Shown piece after piece: positions 35,083-43,788 of a DNA stretch of 64,000 nt. Position 1 is the first letter of the stretch. Each line of letters starts with the position of its first letter. The notes under the pieces are model-generated. The model saw only the letters and a program-made list of their open reading frames with translations. It made no database searches and was not told where the DNA came from. The position numbers and the translations under genes were made by a program. Origin of the DNA: an uncultured Methanomassiliicoccales archaeon (lineage in GTDB: Archaea > Thermoplasmatota > Thermoplasmata > Methanomassiliicoccales > Methanomethylophilaceae); assembly GCA_934702355.1 (NCBI GenBank), contig CAKUXX010000002.1, forward strand, positions 62,001 through 126,000, written 5' to 3'.

Positions 35083-36411
35083 ATGTCGGAGACAGTGACG
35101 GTTACACAGCTCAACAACAGGGCGAAGAACCTTATCGCCAATTCACCGGCCCTCACGGATATTTGGGTCAACGGGGAGATATCGAATCTCAAGAAGGCGT
35201 CCTCCGGTCATTACTATCTAACATTGAAGGATTCCGGCAGCGAGATAAGGGCCGCCATGTTCGCAGGGGCCCGTCAGAGGATCGATTTCGAGCCGACCGA
35301 TTCGATGAAGGTCTCCGCCTTCGGTTCTTTGGACATATACGTCCCCCGCGGAAGCTACCAGTTCATAATACAGACCATGCGCCCTGCAGGGATCGGTGAG
35401 CTCTATCAGGCATTCGAGGAACTGAAGAAAAAACTCGAATCTGAGGGACTGTTCGACGAATCACGCAAGAGACCGCTTCCGAGATATCCACGCAGGATCG
35501 GAGTGGTGACCTCCGAGACCGGCGCAGTCATCCACGATATCATCCGCACATCGTCTTCCAGATTCCCCGCGGACATAATCCTGGCGCCCGCGATGGTCCA
35601 GGGAGAAGGTGCATCGGACACCATCGTCAGAGGGATCTCGCTTCTGAACAGATACGGGGTGGACATCATCATCGTCGCAAGGGGAGGAGGATCCCTGGAG
35701 GATCTGTGGCCTTTCAACGAGGAGAAGGTCGCCAGGGCGATAGCCGCTTCCAAAACACCCATTGTCTCCGCGGTAGGTCACGAGACCGATTTCACCATCT
35801 CGGATTTCGTCGCGGACGTCAGAGTTCCCACACCCACCGGTGCGGCCGCAACGATACTGCGCGACAGGATGGAGATCTCGACGGAGATAGCATCCCGCAT
35901 GGCAAGGGCCACACGCGCCTTGGATTCCGTCTTGGAGAGGATGAGGCACCGCTTCGACCTCCTTGATTCCAGACTGTCCCCGGAACGGGGCCTGAGGGAT
36001 GTGGAGATGATGGGGATGCACCTCGACGACCTGTCCTCAAGGGCGGATGCCGTGATGGAACGCAAGCTGTCCGGATACAGGAGGAGGTTCGACATCCTCG
36101 ATTCAAAACTCTCGCCGAAGGGTGCTATGAGCAGGATGGAGCTGCTCGATGCCTCCGTGGAGCGCATGTACACATCCATATCCAACAACGTCCAGCGCAG
36201 GATGGAGGCCGACAAAGCGTCCTTGGAGTCACTCTCCGGAAGGCTGTCCTCCCTGGATCCGCGCAATGTGCTGTCGAGAGGGTACAGCATGGTAACTTCA
36301 GAGGAAGGTGAGATAATAACATCCGTCGCACGTCTGTCCGAGGGATGTTCGATAACTATCGATTTCAGAGACGGAAAGGCCGAAGCAGAGGTCAAGGAGG
36401 TAAAAGAATGA
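35083..36411 (+). CDS. xseA: Exodeoxyribonuclease VII large subunit
   Basis: 442 aa (443 from GTG 35080). N-terminal OB fold DIWVNGEISNLKKASSGHYY, central catalytic domain with GVVTSETGAVIHDIIRT, IIIVARGGGSLEDLWPFN and SAVGHETDFTISDFVADV, then a coiled-coil C-terminal region and the closing NVLSRGYSMV. With XseB it trims single-stranded DNA from both ends. Its stop overlaps the xseB start as ATGA. A bacterial-type enzyme in an archaeal setting, so probably acquired by ancient transfer. Confidence 0.95.
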   Translation: MSETVTVTQLNNRAKNLIANSPALTDIWVNGEISNLKKASSGHYYLTLKDSGSEIRAAMFAGARQRIDFEPTDSMKVSAFGSLDIYVPRGSYQFIIQTMRPAGIGELYQAFEELKKKLESEGLFDESRKRPLPRYPRRIGVVTSETGAVIHDIIRTSSSRFPADIILAPAMVQGEGASDTIVRGISLLNRYGVDIIIVARGGGSLEDLWPFNEEKVARAIAASKTPIVSAVGHETDFTISDFVADVRVPTPTGAAATILRDRMEISTEIASRMARATRALDSVLERMRHRFDLLDSRLSPERGLRDVEMMGMHLDDLSSRADAVMERKLSGYRRRFDILDSKLSPKGAMSRMELLDASVERMYTSISNNVQRRMEADKASLESLSGRLSSLDPRNVLSRGYSMVTSEEGEIITSVARLSEGCSITIDFRDGKAEAEVKEVKE

Positions 36412-36650
36412 GCGAATACGAGGAAAAGGTCAAGGAGATGAGCTTCGAGGAGAGCATGGATGCTCTCGAAGGACTCGTCAAGAAGCTCGAGGACGGCGGC
36501 ATCGATCTGGACGAGAGTCTGAGCATCTACGAGCAGGCTGTCGTTCTCCGGGATCACTGCAGGAAGATCCTTGATGAAGGAGAGCGCAGGATCAAGAAGA
36601 TCGTCGAGACCGCAGACGGGATCAAGGAATCGGATTTCGATTGTGAATGA
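36408..36650 (+). CDS. xseB: Exodeoxyribonuclease VII small subunit
   Basis: 80 aa. MSEYEEKVKEMSFEESMDALEGLVKKLEDGG, then IDLDESLSIYEQAVVLRDHC, the canonical two-helix XseB. ATG at 36408 is chosen because it overlaps the xseA stop as ATGA and matches the family start. Its last 29 nt overlap the convergent DUF4435 gene. Confidence 0.94.
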   Translation: MSEYEEKVKEMSFEESMDALEGLVKKLEDGGIDLDESLSIYEQAVVLRDHCRKILDEGERRIKKIVETADGIKESDFDCE

Positions 36651-37503
36651 CATCCCAGAGCGCCAGCTCCTTGGACTCCGCCCATTTGGACGTGTCCTTG
36701 TAGAGCTGCGTGCCTCTGAAATACTCGTCCGAGAACGCCAGACGGAGCGAGCCTCCGAGCTCGCCCTCGTTGAGGTTGTGGCTGTTGAAGGCCCCGAAGT
36801 TGCGCTGGAGCGCGAGTAACAGGATGCTCACTGCATCGTGTCCGCGTACGGCCAGCCAAGGATCCTTCAACTCCGCCATCGCATCGTTCAACCTTTTCAC
36901 CAGTGCCTTCCTTCCCAGACGGCAGGGCCTGGAATTGGCCAGGACGGCATCCACCATGTGGCGGATGTTTATCGTCAGGTCCCTGGTGTCGATGAACTCC
37001 TCGAAGTACAGGTTCTTGAAGGAAAGGCTCAGCCGTTCCAGATGGGATATCTGCATCAGGAGCCCTATGGGGAATCCCGAATCCACCACTCTGTCGCGGA
37101 CCGGGCCGTAAGTCTCGGAGAAATAACGCAGTTTGACATGGTCCGAGAACTCGTCCAGAACATCATCCAGAGCATCCGTGCGGATGATCATCATCTCCAT
37201 ATCCCTGCAGTCGGTATGGAAGAGAGGCGGAGAGACCTCTTTTCCCTCCAATCTGTCGAGATCCGCATCCACGATGCCGATGACCTTCGGATCCCTGCGG
37301 TCCGAGCTCATGCAGCGGACGGTCCCGCGGACGTTGTCTTTGGAATGCGCTTCGACTATCCTGACGGCATCCTTGTCGATGAACTTCTCGTAGAGCCTCT
37401 CATCGGTCACACCCTCCACTACGAGGTAGAGTCCGTCGAATGAGGAGCGCTCCATGCATATCTGGTTGCAGATATCGCTGGATGTCAGATATTCACGCAT
37501 CAT
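36622..37503 (-). CDS. ariB: DUF4435 protein, AriB-like (PARIS system)
   Basis: 293 aa. The N-terminal TOPRIM-like part has LYLVVEGVTDERLYEKF (Glu at about 30) and VIGIVDADLDRLEG (Asp-x-Asp at about 79-81), the acidic pattern of OLD/AriB nucleases. The rest is helical. In PARIS, AriB is held inactive by the AriA ATPase and, on sensing a phage anti-restriction protein, is released and cuts host tRNA. Starts inside the end of the ATPase gene (11-nt overlap), in the same order as known PARIS loci. Assigned from architecture, not from close similarity. Confidence 0.65.
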   Translation of the reverse strand: MMREYLTSSDICNQICMERSSFDGLYLVVEGVTDERLYEKFIDKDAVRIVEAHSKDNVRGTVRCMSSDRRDPKVIGIVDADLDRLEGKEVSPPLFHTDCRDMEMMIIRTDALDDVLDEFSDHVKLRYFSETYGPVRDRVVDSGFPIGLLMQISHLERLSLSFKNLYFEEFIDTRDLTINIRHMVDAVLANSRPCRLGRKALVKRLNDAMAELKDPWLAVRGHDAVSILLLALQRNFGAFNSHNLNEGELGGSLRLAFSDEYFRGTQLYKDTSKWAESKELALWDVIHNRNPIP

Positions 37504-38530
37504 CCGACCTCAGTTCCGTCGCAAGGTCCCACATATCGTGGATCACCTGCGGAGAATGGGTGGCGACTATCATCTGGATGTCCCTGACCCTGCAGATGTC
37601 CTGATAGTACTTCCCGAGCATCTGCTGCCATGATACGTGGAGGGAGATCTCAGGCTCATCGATTATGACGATTGAACCGACATCCGCATGGAAGAGGAGC
37701 GCGTAGAACATGATGAGTATCTCCTTCTCCCCGGATGACAGGTTCTGGATGAGCAGCGAGGTCCCGTTGTTCATGACGATAGATATCCTTCCGGTATCGG
37801 AGATGACAAGGGATTTGTTGATGAATATCTCGTTGACGATGTCTTTGAAGATGATTATCGACTCGGCGAGGATGTAGTTCCTCTCCACATAATCGGAGAT
37901 CGAGGCGGCAAGTTCGGAATATCCCTTAGGATCCTTGCTTATCTCGTACCTGGACGGCGGGAACTTCATTCCAGGAGGTATCTCCGGTTCGAATCCGGCA
38001 TCCTTTATGAAATCCAGCTTTGCCTTCAGGTCCTTGCACCAGAACTCGAGCTCACCGTCGGTCAGGTCCCTGACCTTCTCAGGATGGCTCTCGAGGGTGC
38101 TGTGCTGCGTCGCATACCTGATGTGCTCGTAGAGCTCCTGTGCATAGATCTCCAGCGTGGGGGCGAGATGTCCGTCCTTCTTGACCTGGACCAGCCTCTC
38201 CGGAGGGATGTAGACGGTCTTGCAGACCTCCGCCATCTCGTCGGGAGTCAGAGGGCTCTCTAGCTCGTTCTTCTGCATCTGTACCAGCAGTTCCGAGGAG
38301 TCGTTCTCGATGATCATGACTGTGTCGTCGTCGAATCCGATGTCCATGCGCTCGAAGGGGTACTGCGCAATGTGCTTCACATCTCCCCTCAGGGCCTCGT
38401 GGATCATGCGCATGATAGTGCTCTTCCCCATGCCGTTCTGAGAATGGATGAAGGAGAGAGGGCGGCTGACGTCGATATCGTAATCGAACTCGCCGAAGAG
38501 CTTCTGGATATAGATGGATTTGATCATCAT
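37493..38530 (-). CDS. ariA: ABC/SMC-type ATPase, AriA-like (PARIS system)
   Basis: 345 aa. Starts IKSIYIQKLFGEFDYDIDV with Walker A SQNGMGKSTIM at about 30-40, signature NLSSGEKEILIMF, Walker B SIVIIDEPEISLHVSWQ and switch His in IVATHSPQVIHD. This is the AAA_15/AAA_21 type found in OLD, Gabija, RloC and PARIS systems. It has no nuclease domain itself, and the adjacent DUF4435 gene supplies one, which is why PARIS is the best match. Somewhat shorter than characterised AriA proteins. Confidence 0.7.
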   Translation of the reverse strand: MMIKSIYIQKLFGEFDYDIDVSRPLSFIHSQNGMGKSTIMRMIHEALRGDVKHIAQYPFERMDIGFDDDTVMIIENDSSELLVQMQKNELESPLTPDEMAEVCKTVYIPPERLVQVKKDGHLAPTLEIYAQELYEHIRYATQHSTLESHPEKVRDLTDGELEFWCKDLKAKLDFIKDAGFEPEIPPGMKFPPSRYEISKDPKGYSELAASISDYVERNYILAESIIIFKDIVNEIFINKSLVISDTGRISIVMNNGTSLLIQNLSSGEKEILIMFYALLFHADVGSIVIIDEPEISLHVSWQQMLGKYYQDICRVRDIQMIVATHSPQVIHDMWDLATELRSDDA

Positions 38531-38651
38531 AGGATGCTGTTGGTATCGCCCTCAACGTATTTATGATATCATTGACAAGATAACAACCTGTTAGGCATAT
38601 GCACGACACAATGTTCCCGTGCTTACAGATGCCGAATAGAATTTATTGACA

Positions 38652-39503
38652 ATGGACAATCACCGTCCGATGGACACCGAGAAGGCTTTCGCAGAAGTGA
38701 TGAAGAACATTTCCGAGGGAAGGAACGCTATGGTTCCCCCCACGGTGCTGGAGATCGCACAGAGCGACAGCGATCCGATGACACGCATCAAGTGCATGTC
38801 TCTTCTCAAAGTGATCAACGATTCCGAGGCCTCGAAGACCATCCTCGGGATGCTCATCGAAGATCTCCCTGATGATCCGGAGTCCTGCATCCAGATAGCC
38901 GGAGCCATCCGCAGCCTCGGATACCCGTCCAACGCGATCACAATCCTGAAGGGCATCCCCCAGGAGGACAGGACCGTCAGGCTCAGGGTACTCTGCCTCA
39001 TGGACCTGGAGGAGTACGAATCCGCTCTGGAGGAGGAGTCCAAAATCGTTGATGTCCTTCCTTTCGACAGGATAAACCTGTGCGAGATCAACAGCGCCCT
39101 CGGTCAGCATGACGAGGCCGTTTCCATCGCGGAGGCGCTTCTTTCCGAATATCCCAAGAACTACCAGGTCAGGAAGGCATACGTCTCCTCGCTTATTCTC
39201 GGAGGACGCGAGAAGGAGGCCGCCAAGTACGCCAGGGCCGGCATCAAGGACAAGACTGCGGATTCTAACGCGATAGCGGCATATGTTCTTCGCATCGCTG
39301 CCAACTACAAATCCGCAGCAGGATTCGCCACCAGGGCGATAACCATCGACAACGGTCATATCGATGCCATGGAGACCCTCGGTATATGTCTCGCGCACAA
39401 GGGCGAATACGACAAGGCCCGCATCATCGCAGGCGCCATCAACGAGAAATCGCCCGGTGACAAGGCAGCCCTCAATGTTCTGAGCTACTGCGAAGGTCAC
39501 TGA
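38652..39503 (+). CDS. TPR-repeat protein
   Basis: About 283 aa, all helical with tetratricopeptide-like repeats, for example LGQHDEAVSIAEALLSEYPKN, EKEAAKYARAGIKDKT, SAAGFATRAITIDNGHIDAM and LGICLAHKGEYDKARIIAG. No signal or membrane segment, so probably a cytoplasmic scaffold. ATG at 38652 is preferred to TTG at 38646. Its 3' end overlaps the convergent trkH by 7 nt. Confidence 0.78.
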   Translation: MDNHRPMDTEKAFAEVMKNISEGRNAMVPPTVLEIAQSDSDPMTRIKCMSLLKVINDSEASKTILGMLIEDLPDDPESCIQIAGAIRSLGYPSNAITILKGIPQEDRTVRLRVLCLMDLEEYESALEEESKIVDVLPFDRINLCEINSALGQHDEAVSIAEALLSEYPKNYQVRKAYVSSLILGGREKEAAKYARAGIKDKTADSNAIAAYVLRIAANYKSAAGFATRAITIDNGHIDAMETLGICLAHKGEYDKARIIAGAINEKSPGDKAALNVLSYCEGH

Positions 39504-41047
39504 CGGGACCTGAATATTCTGTTCCTCGTCCTTCCCGACGAGCGCTTTCCGGGCCTGTGGTCGGAAAGCAGCTCCTTCCAGAATCCGGGTGTGAACAGCA
39601 CCAGTGCAGTGAGGATCTCCAGACGGCCGACCCACATCAGGATGATCAGTATGGATTTCATCGCATCGTTCAGGCCGGCGAAGTTGCCGGTGGGTCCGAA
39701 GTTGCCGAATCCCATCCCTCCGTTGGAAACGCTGGAGATGGAAAGTCCGAACGAATCGACCATGTCGTATCCGAATATCATGAATACGAGGGAGCTCACC
39801 GCCATGGTGATCACGAACATCATGAATATGCTCAGAGCGGACATGACCGAGCTGTCATCGATGCTGTTACCGTCCATCTTCACGTCATATACGGCATAAG
39901 GGTGGATGAGCTTCCCGAAGCCGTTCTTCAGGAACTCGAATATTATCCTGAGCCTGCTGAACTTGATACCTCCGCTTGTCGAACCGGAGGATGCTCCGAT
40001 GAGAGCCACCATCATCAGCAGCGCCATGCACTGCGACGGGTACAGTGTGAAGTCCTCCACGTACAATCCAGTGGTGGTTCCCAGCGATACCGTTGTGAAC
40101 AGGGCGTTCTTGAACGTGCGAAGATGGTCGTCGAGCGTCATCGACCCGATATCGTAGGTGTCGAAAGAGACCAGGAGGTAGATGATCACGGATATGGCCA
40201 AAAACCACAGGGCCATGGTCCTGAACTCGGAATTGCTCCTGTAGACCTTCTTGTCCCTCTTGTACAGTGCCCTGTAGTGCAGGTAGAAGTTGGTACCTCC
40301 CAGGAACATGAACAGGATCGTGATCATCTGTACCGCGCTGGACATGGACATCATGCTGTCGTTGGTGCTCATGAGTCCGCCTGTCGAGATGGTGGTGCAC
40401 ATGAGGCACAGCGCCTGTAGCGGATTCATCCCGCAAAGGAGCAGGAGCAGATAGTTGATCAAACTGAGGATCCCGTAAGAGAAGATGAAGGATCTCGCTG
40501 CGTTCTGCATCCTCACAGAATAGTTGGAGGATCCGGAACCGGACAGTTCGTTGTAGAACACGCTGCGTCCGATACCGAACATCGGCAGCATGTACATGAA
40601 GATGATGACCACCATGATACCTCCCACCCACATGGTGAGGGCCCTCCAGACCAGGAGGCTGATGGAATGCGATTCGATATCTGTCATGACGGAGAGGCCG
40701 GTGGTCGTTATGCCGCTGACAGCTTCGAAGAACGAATCTATGGCGTTCATCCCCGACAGATAGTACGGCACCATGGAGATCAGGAACATCGTTGCCCAGA
40801 CCATACCGATGAGCAGTAGACCGTTCACAGTGCGGAAATGCTTCGACTCCGAGAAGAACGAGTATTGGGACAGTCCGAGGACGAGCAGCGGGACCACCGG
40901 GTATAGGAAGATGCGCACATCCTCCCCCATCAGAATCGCGATTGTCGCAGGAATGAGCAGAAGGAGACCGAATACGAACTCGATCATCCCGAGAATCCTG
41001 ATGGTGGTGCTATGCCTGCGCCCGCTCTCGATCCTGGAGGATGCCAA
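39497..41047 (-). CDS. trkH: TrkH/KtrB-type potassium uptake channel
   Basis: 516 aa integral membrane protein of the TrkH/TrkG/KtrB superfamily, with four membrane-pore-membrane repeats. Pore-loop glycines are visible in AVSGITTTGLSVMT, TISTGGLMSTNDS, VSLGTTTGLYVED and SVSNGGMGFGNFG. It conducts K+ inward under control of TrkA. The start is TTG at 41047: GGAGGT lies 5 nt upstream and no in-frame ATG fits the family N terminus. It directly follows trkA. Confidence 0.92.
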   Translation of the reverse strand: MASSRIESGRRHSTTIRILGMIEFVFGLLLLIPATIAILMGEDVRIFLYPVVPLLVLGLSQYSFFSESKHFRTVNGLLLIGMVWATMFLISMVPYYLSGMNAIDSFFEAVSGITTTGLSVMTDIESHSISLLVWRALTMWVGGIMVVIIFMYMLPMFGIGRSVFYNELSGSGSSNYSVRMQNAARSFIFSYGILSLINYLLLLLCGMNPLQALCLMCTTISTGGLMSTNDSMMSMSSAVQMITILFMFLGGTNFYLHYRALYKRDKKVYRSNSEFRTMALWFLAISVIIYLLVSFDTYDIGSMTLDDHLRTFKNALFTTVSLGTTTGLYVEDFTLYPSQCMALLMMVALIGASSGSTSGGIKFSRLRIIFEFLKNGFGKLIHPYAVYDVKMDGNSIDDSSVMSALSIFMMFVITMAVSSLVFMIFGYDMVDSFGLSISSVSNGGMGFGNFGPTGNFAGLNDAMKSILIILMWVGRLEILTALVLFTPGFWKELLSDHRPGKRSSGRTRNRIFRSRQ

Positions 41048-41048
41048 A

Positions 41049-42395
41049 TCATACCTCCGGGACCTTGGATTTGCCCAGGACGTGCATCAGCTCGTCCATG
41101 CAGTCGAAGGACGAGAAGACAACCGCAAGGTCGCCGTCCTCCAATTCGGAACAAAGATTGAGCCTTACGAACCTGTCCTTGCGGAACACGGCGATTATCC
41201 TCGAGCCCTCAGGAAGGTGCAGGTCGCCGAGGAATTTGCCGCATGTCGGGGAATCCTTGTCGACGCTGTACGTGAAGAAGAGCTCGTTCTTGTACCTGGA
41301 TTTCATCATTATCGGCTGGTTCTCGTTGGTGCACTTGGCTATCTCGTTGGACACGATGCTGTAGTAGCCAATGATCGTCTCGATCCCGGTGTAGTCAAAG
41401 ACGTCCTCGTACTCCTTGGTGAAGTAGCGGGTGATGACCTTCCTGGCGTTGTGCTTCTGGGCTGTCATGCCCATCAGCAGGTTCGTCTGATCGTTGTGTG
41501 AAGTGGGCACAAGGGCATCCGCCCAGAATATGTTCTCGTTGACCTGGATGTCCGGGTCGACGAAATCGGCGCAGATGACCGAGACACCCGGCATGCTGCG
41601 GGCCATCTCCTTGCAGAGACCCTCGTTGCGGTCGATGATCTTGACCACGCGTTTATCCTCTGCGAGCATCTTAGCGACGTTGCGCCCAACGATGGATCCT
41701 CCGAGAACAACATAGTTGCGTGCGGGGAACTCGACCCCGAGTATGGAATTGAACTGATTCAGGGATTCTGTGCTGCCCATGACGTAAAGATGGTCACCAG
41801 GATGGATCTCCATCGTCTCCGGGTATGTGTGGAGCACACTGTCCCTGTAGAGGGCGAATATCGTGCAGTCCTCCGGGATGTCGAGGAGCATGCATATCTT
41901 CCCGACGACCTCGTGATCCGGCTCAACGCTGAACATCGCGACGGCCACATCCAACTGGGGGATGTACTCGTAATCGATGGCGTTCTCGAGGATGCAGAGC
42001 TGGAACATCTTCTCGGCGGTTATCAGCTCGGGTGAGATTATCGTGTCCACCCCTACGACGCCGTCCGCGGTGGTGGATATCCTGTAATCCGGATTAGTGA
42101 TGGATGATACCGTCTTTATGTCGGGTTTGATGCGCTTGGCCATGATGCAGACGAAAAGATTGGATGCATCATCGTTCAGCGTCGAGATGATCATGTCGGC
42201 CTGATGATTGATAATGGCATACTCGAGGACCTTCGGATTGGTCCCGTCGCCTTTCAGCGTCGAGATGCTAAGACGGTTCTTGAGGACGTTCGAGACAGTC
42301 TCGTCCTTGTCGATAACGAGGACATCGTGGATGCGGGAAACGGTCTCGGCGGAAACCATCCCGATCTCGCCTGCCCCGACGATGATCACCTTCAT
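41049..42395 (-). CDS. trkA: TrkA-type potassium channel regulatory subunit
   Basis: 448 aa with two RCK_N Rossmann domains: KVIIVGAGEIGMVSAETVSR at the N terminus and NYVVLGGSIVGRNVAKMLAE in the middle, each followed by an RCK_C domain. It binds NAD(H)/ATP at the cytoplasmic face and gates TrkH. Located directly upstream of trkH, with 1 nt between the stop and the TTG start, so the subunits are made together. Confidence 0.93.
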   Translation of the reverse strand: MKVIIVGAGEIGMVSAETVSRIHDVLVIDKDETVSNVLKNRLSISTLKGDGTNPKVLEYAIINHQADMIISTLNDDASNLFVCIMAKRIKPDIKTVSSITNPDYRISTTADGVVGVDTIISPELITAEKMFQLCILENAIDYEYIPQLDVAVAMFSVEPDHEVVGKICMLLDIPEDCTIFALYRDSVLHTYPETMEIHPGDHLYVMGSTESLNQFNSILGVEFPARNYVVLGGSIVGRNVAKMLAEDKRVVKIIDRNEGLCKEMARSMPGVSVICADFVDPDIQVNENIFWADALVPTSHNDQTNLLMGMTAQKHNARKVITRYFTKEYEDVFDYTGIETIIGYYSIVSNEIAKCTNENQPIMMKSRYKNELFFTYSVDKDSPTCGKFLGDLHLPEGSRIIAVFRKDRFVRLNLCSELEDGDLAVVFSSFDCMDELMHVLGKSKVPEV

Positions 42396-42496
42396 GATTG
42401 ATACCGCGAAGCCGACTGCGGATAAAATGATTGCTCGTTATCTGCCAGACCATCCACTTCTGAAACGAAGATTCGACCGCTACGACAGTATAGACG

Positions 42497-42508
42497 AATA
42501 ATATAAAT
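42497..42508 (+). promoter_or_regulatory. Promoter of the hisD-ppk-ppx operon
   Basis: TATA-like aataatataaat 24 nt or more upstream of the hisD ATG (42532); tagggtgga just before the ATG provides the ribosome binding site. Confidence 0.5.
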
Positions 42509-42531
42509 GAAGAGAAAAAATAGGGTGGATT

Positions 42532-43788
42532 ATGTGGAAACAGGTCAGCGAAGACTTTTGGAAAGAGAACCGCGAATCCAAGGTCGGGCAGGTCGAAGAC
42601 ACCGTCAGGGAGATCGTGGAGAACGTCCGCAACAACGGGGACAAGGCCCTGAGGGAACTTGCCAAGAAATTCGACCATGTTGATCTCGATTCGATCGCAG
42701 TCACAAGGGAGGAGATCGAGGAGGCCTACGAGAAGGTCTCGCCCGAACTCGTCGAGGAACTTGAGAACGCTGCTTACAACATCCAGCGTTTCCACGAGAT
42801 GCAGATGCCAGCCGGACTTTGGCTCAGAGAGGTCGAACCCGGAATCACGCTCGGAGTCAAATCCACGCCCCTCGAGAGGGTCGGATGCTACATCCCCGGC
42901 GGAAGGGCATCGTACCCGAGCACCGTGCTCATGACAATCATACCCGCAAGGGTCGCCGGAGTGGACGAGGTCATCATGTGCTCGCCCGCACCGATCAACC
43001 CGCTCACCCTCGTTGCGGCCGACATCGCCGGCGCCGACGAGATCTACAAATCCGGCGGAGCCCAGGCCATCGCCGCCATGGCCCTCGGAACCGAGAGCAT
43101 CGAGCCCGTGCAGAAGATCGTAGGACCCGGTAACGTGTTCGTTACCGGTGCCAAGATGATGCTCAGGAACAAGGTCGACATCGACTTCCCCGCAGGACCC
43201 TCCGAGATCGGAGTCCTCGCGGACGACAGCGCCGTTCCCGAGTTCGTCGCCTCCGACCTGATCGCACAGGCGGAGCACGATCCCTCTTCCGCAAGCCTCA
43301 TGGTCACATGCGACCCCGACCTTCCCGACAAGGTCTGGGCGGAGATGGAGAAGATGATCGAGGACGCACCCCGCAAGGAGATCATCATGAAGGCGCTCGA
43401 CAACTCCGGATACATCATCGCCGAGGACATCGAGCTTGCCATCGAGATCATGAACGGAATCGCACCGGAGCACCTTTCGATCCAGGTCCGCGACCCGCTC
43501 GACGTTCTCAGCAAGGTCAGGAACGGAGGTTCCATCTTCATCGGACCCTACACCCCCGTCGCAGCAGGAGACTACGCATCCGGAACGAACCACGTCCTCC
43601 CGACAGCGGGACACGCAGCGACATGCTCCGGACTCAACGTCGCGCACTTCATGAAGACGTCGACGGTGCAGTACCTCACACGCGAGGGACTGAGCAACAT
43701 CGCCCCCACAATCGAGACCCTGGCCGAGGCCGAAGGGCTGTTCGCCCACAAGGAATCCGTCAAGATCAGGAAGCCCGAGGTGGAGTGA
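42532..43788 (+). CDS. hisD: Histidinol dehydrogenase
   Basis: 418 aa, last enzyme of histidine synthesis: oxidises L-histidinol to histidine with two NAD+ and a zinc. Family blocks: GCYIPGGRASYPSTVLMTIIPA, GGAQAIAAMALGTES, KIVGPGNVFV, DFPAGPSEIGVLAD, and zinc-site residues in AQAEHDPSS. Shares one base with the ppk start (TGATG), so histidine synthesis and polyphosphate enzymes appear to be in one operon, which is unusual. Confidence 0.96.
   Translation: MWKQVSEDFWKENRESKVGQVEDTVREIVENVRNNGDKALRELAKKFDHVDLDSIAVTREEIEEAYEKVSPELVEELENAAYNIQRFHEMQMPAGLWLREVEPGITLGVKSTPLERVGCYIPGGRASYPSTVLMTIIPARVAGVDEVIMCSPAPINPLTLVAADIAGADEIYKSGGAQAIAAMALGTESIEPVQKIVGPGNVFVTGAKMMLRNKVDIDFPAGPSEIGVLADDSAVPEFVASDLIAQAEHDPSSASLMVTCDPDLPDKVWAEMEKMIEDAPRKEIIMKALDNSGYIIAEDIELAIEIMNGIAPEHLSIQVRDPLDVLSKVRNGGSIFIGPYTPVAAGDYASGTNHVLPTAGHAATCSGLNVAHFMKTSTVQYLTREGLSNIAPTIETLAEAEGLFAHKESVKIRKPEVE

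Noticed and set aside
42268..43749. Long open frame (493 codons) on the minus strand across hisD
   Set aside because: It is antisense to hisD, is Asp/Val/Gly-rich in the way mirror frames of GC-biased genes are, and has no family sequence.
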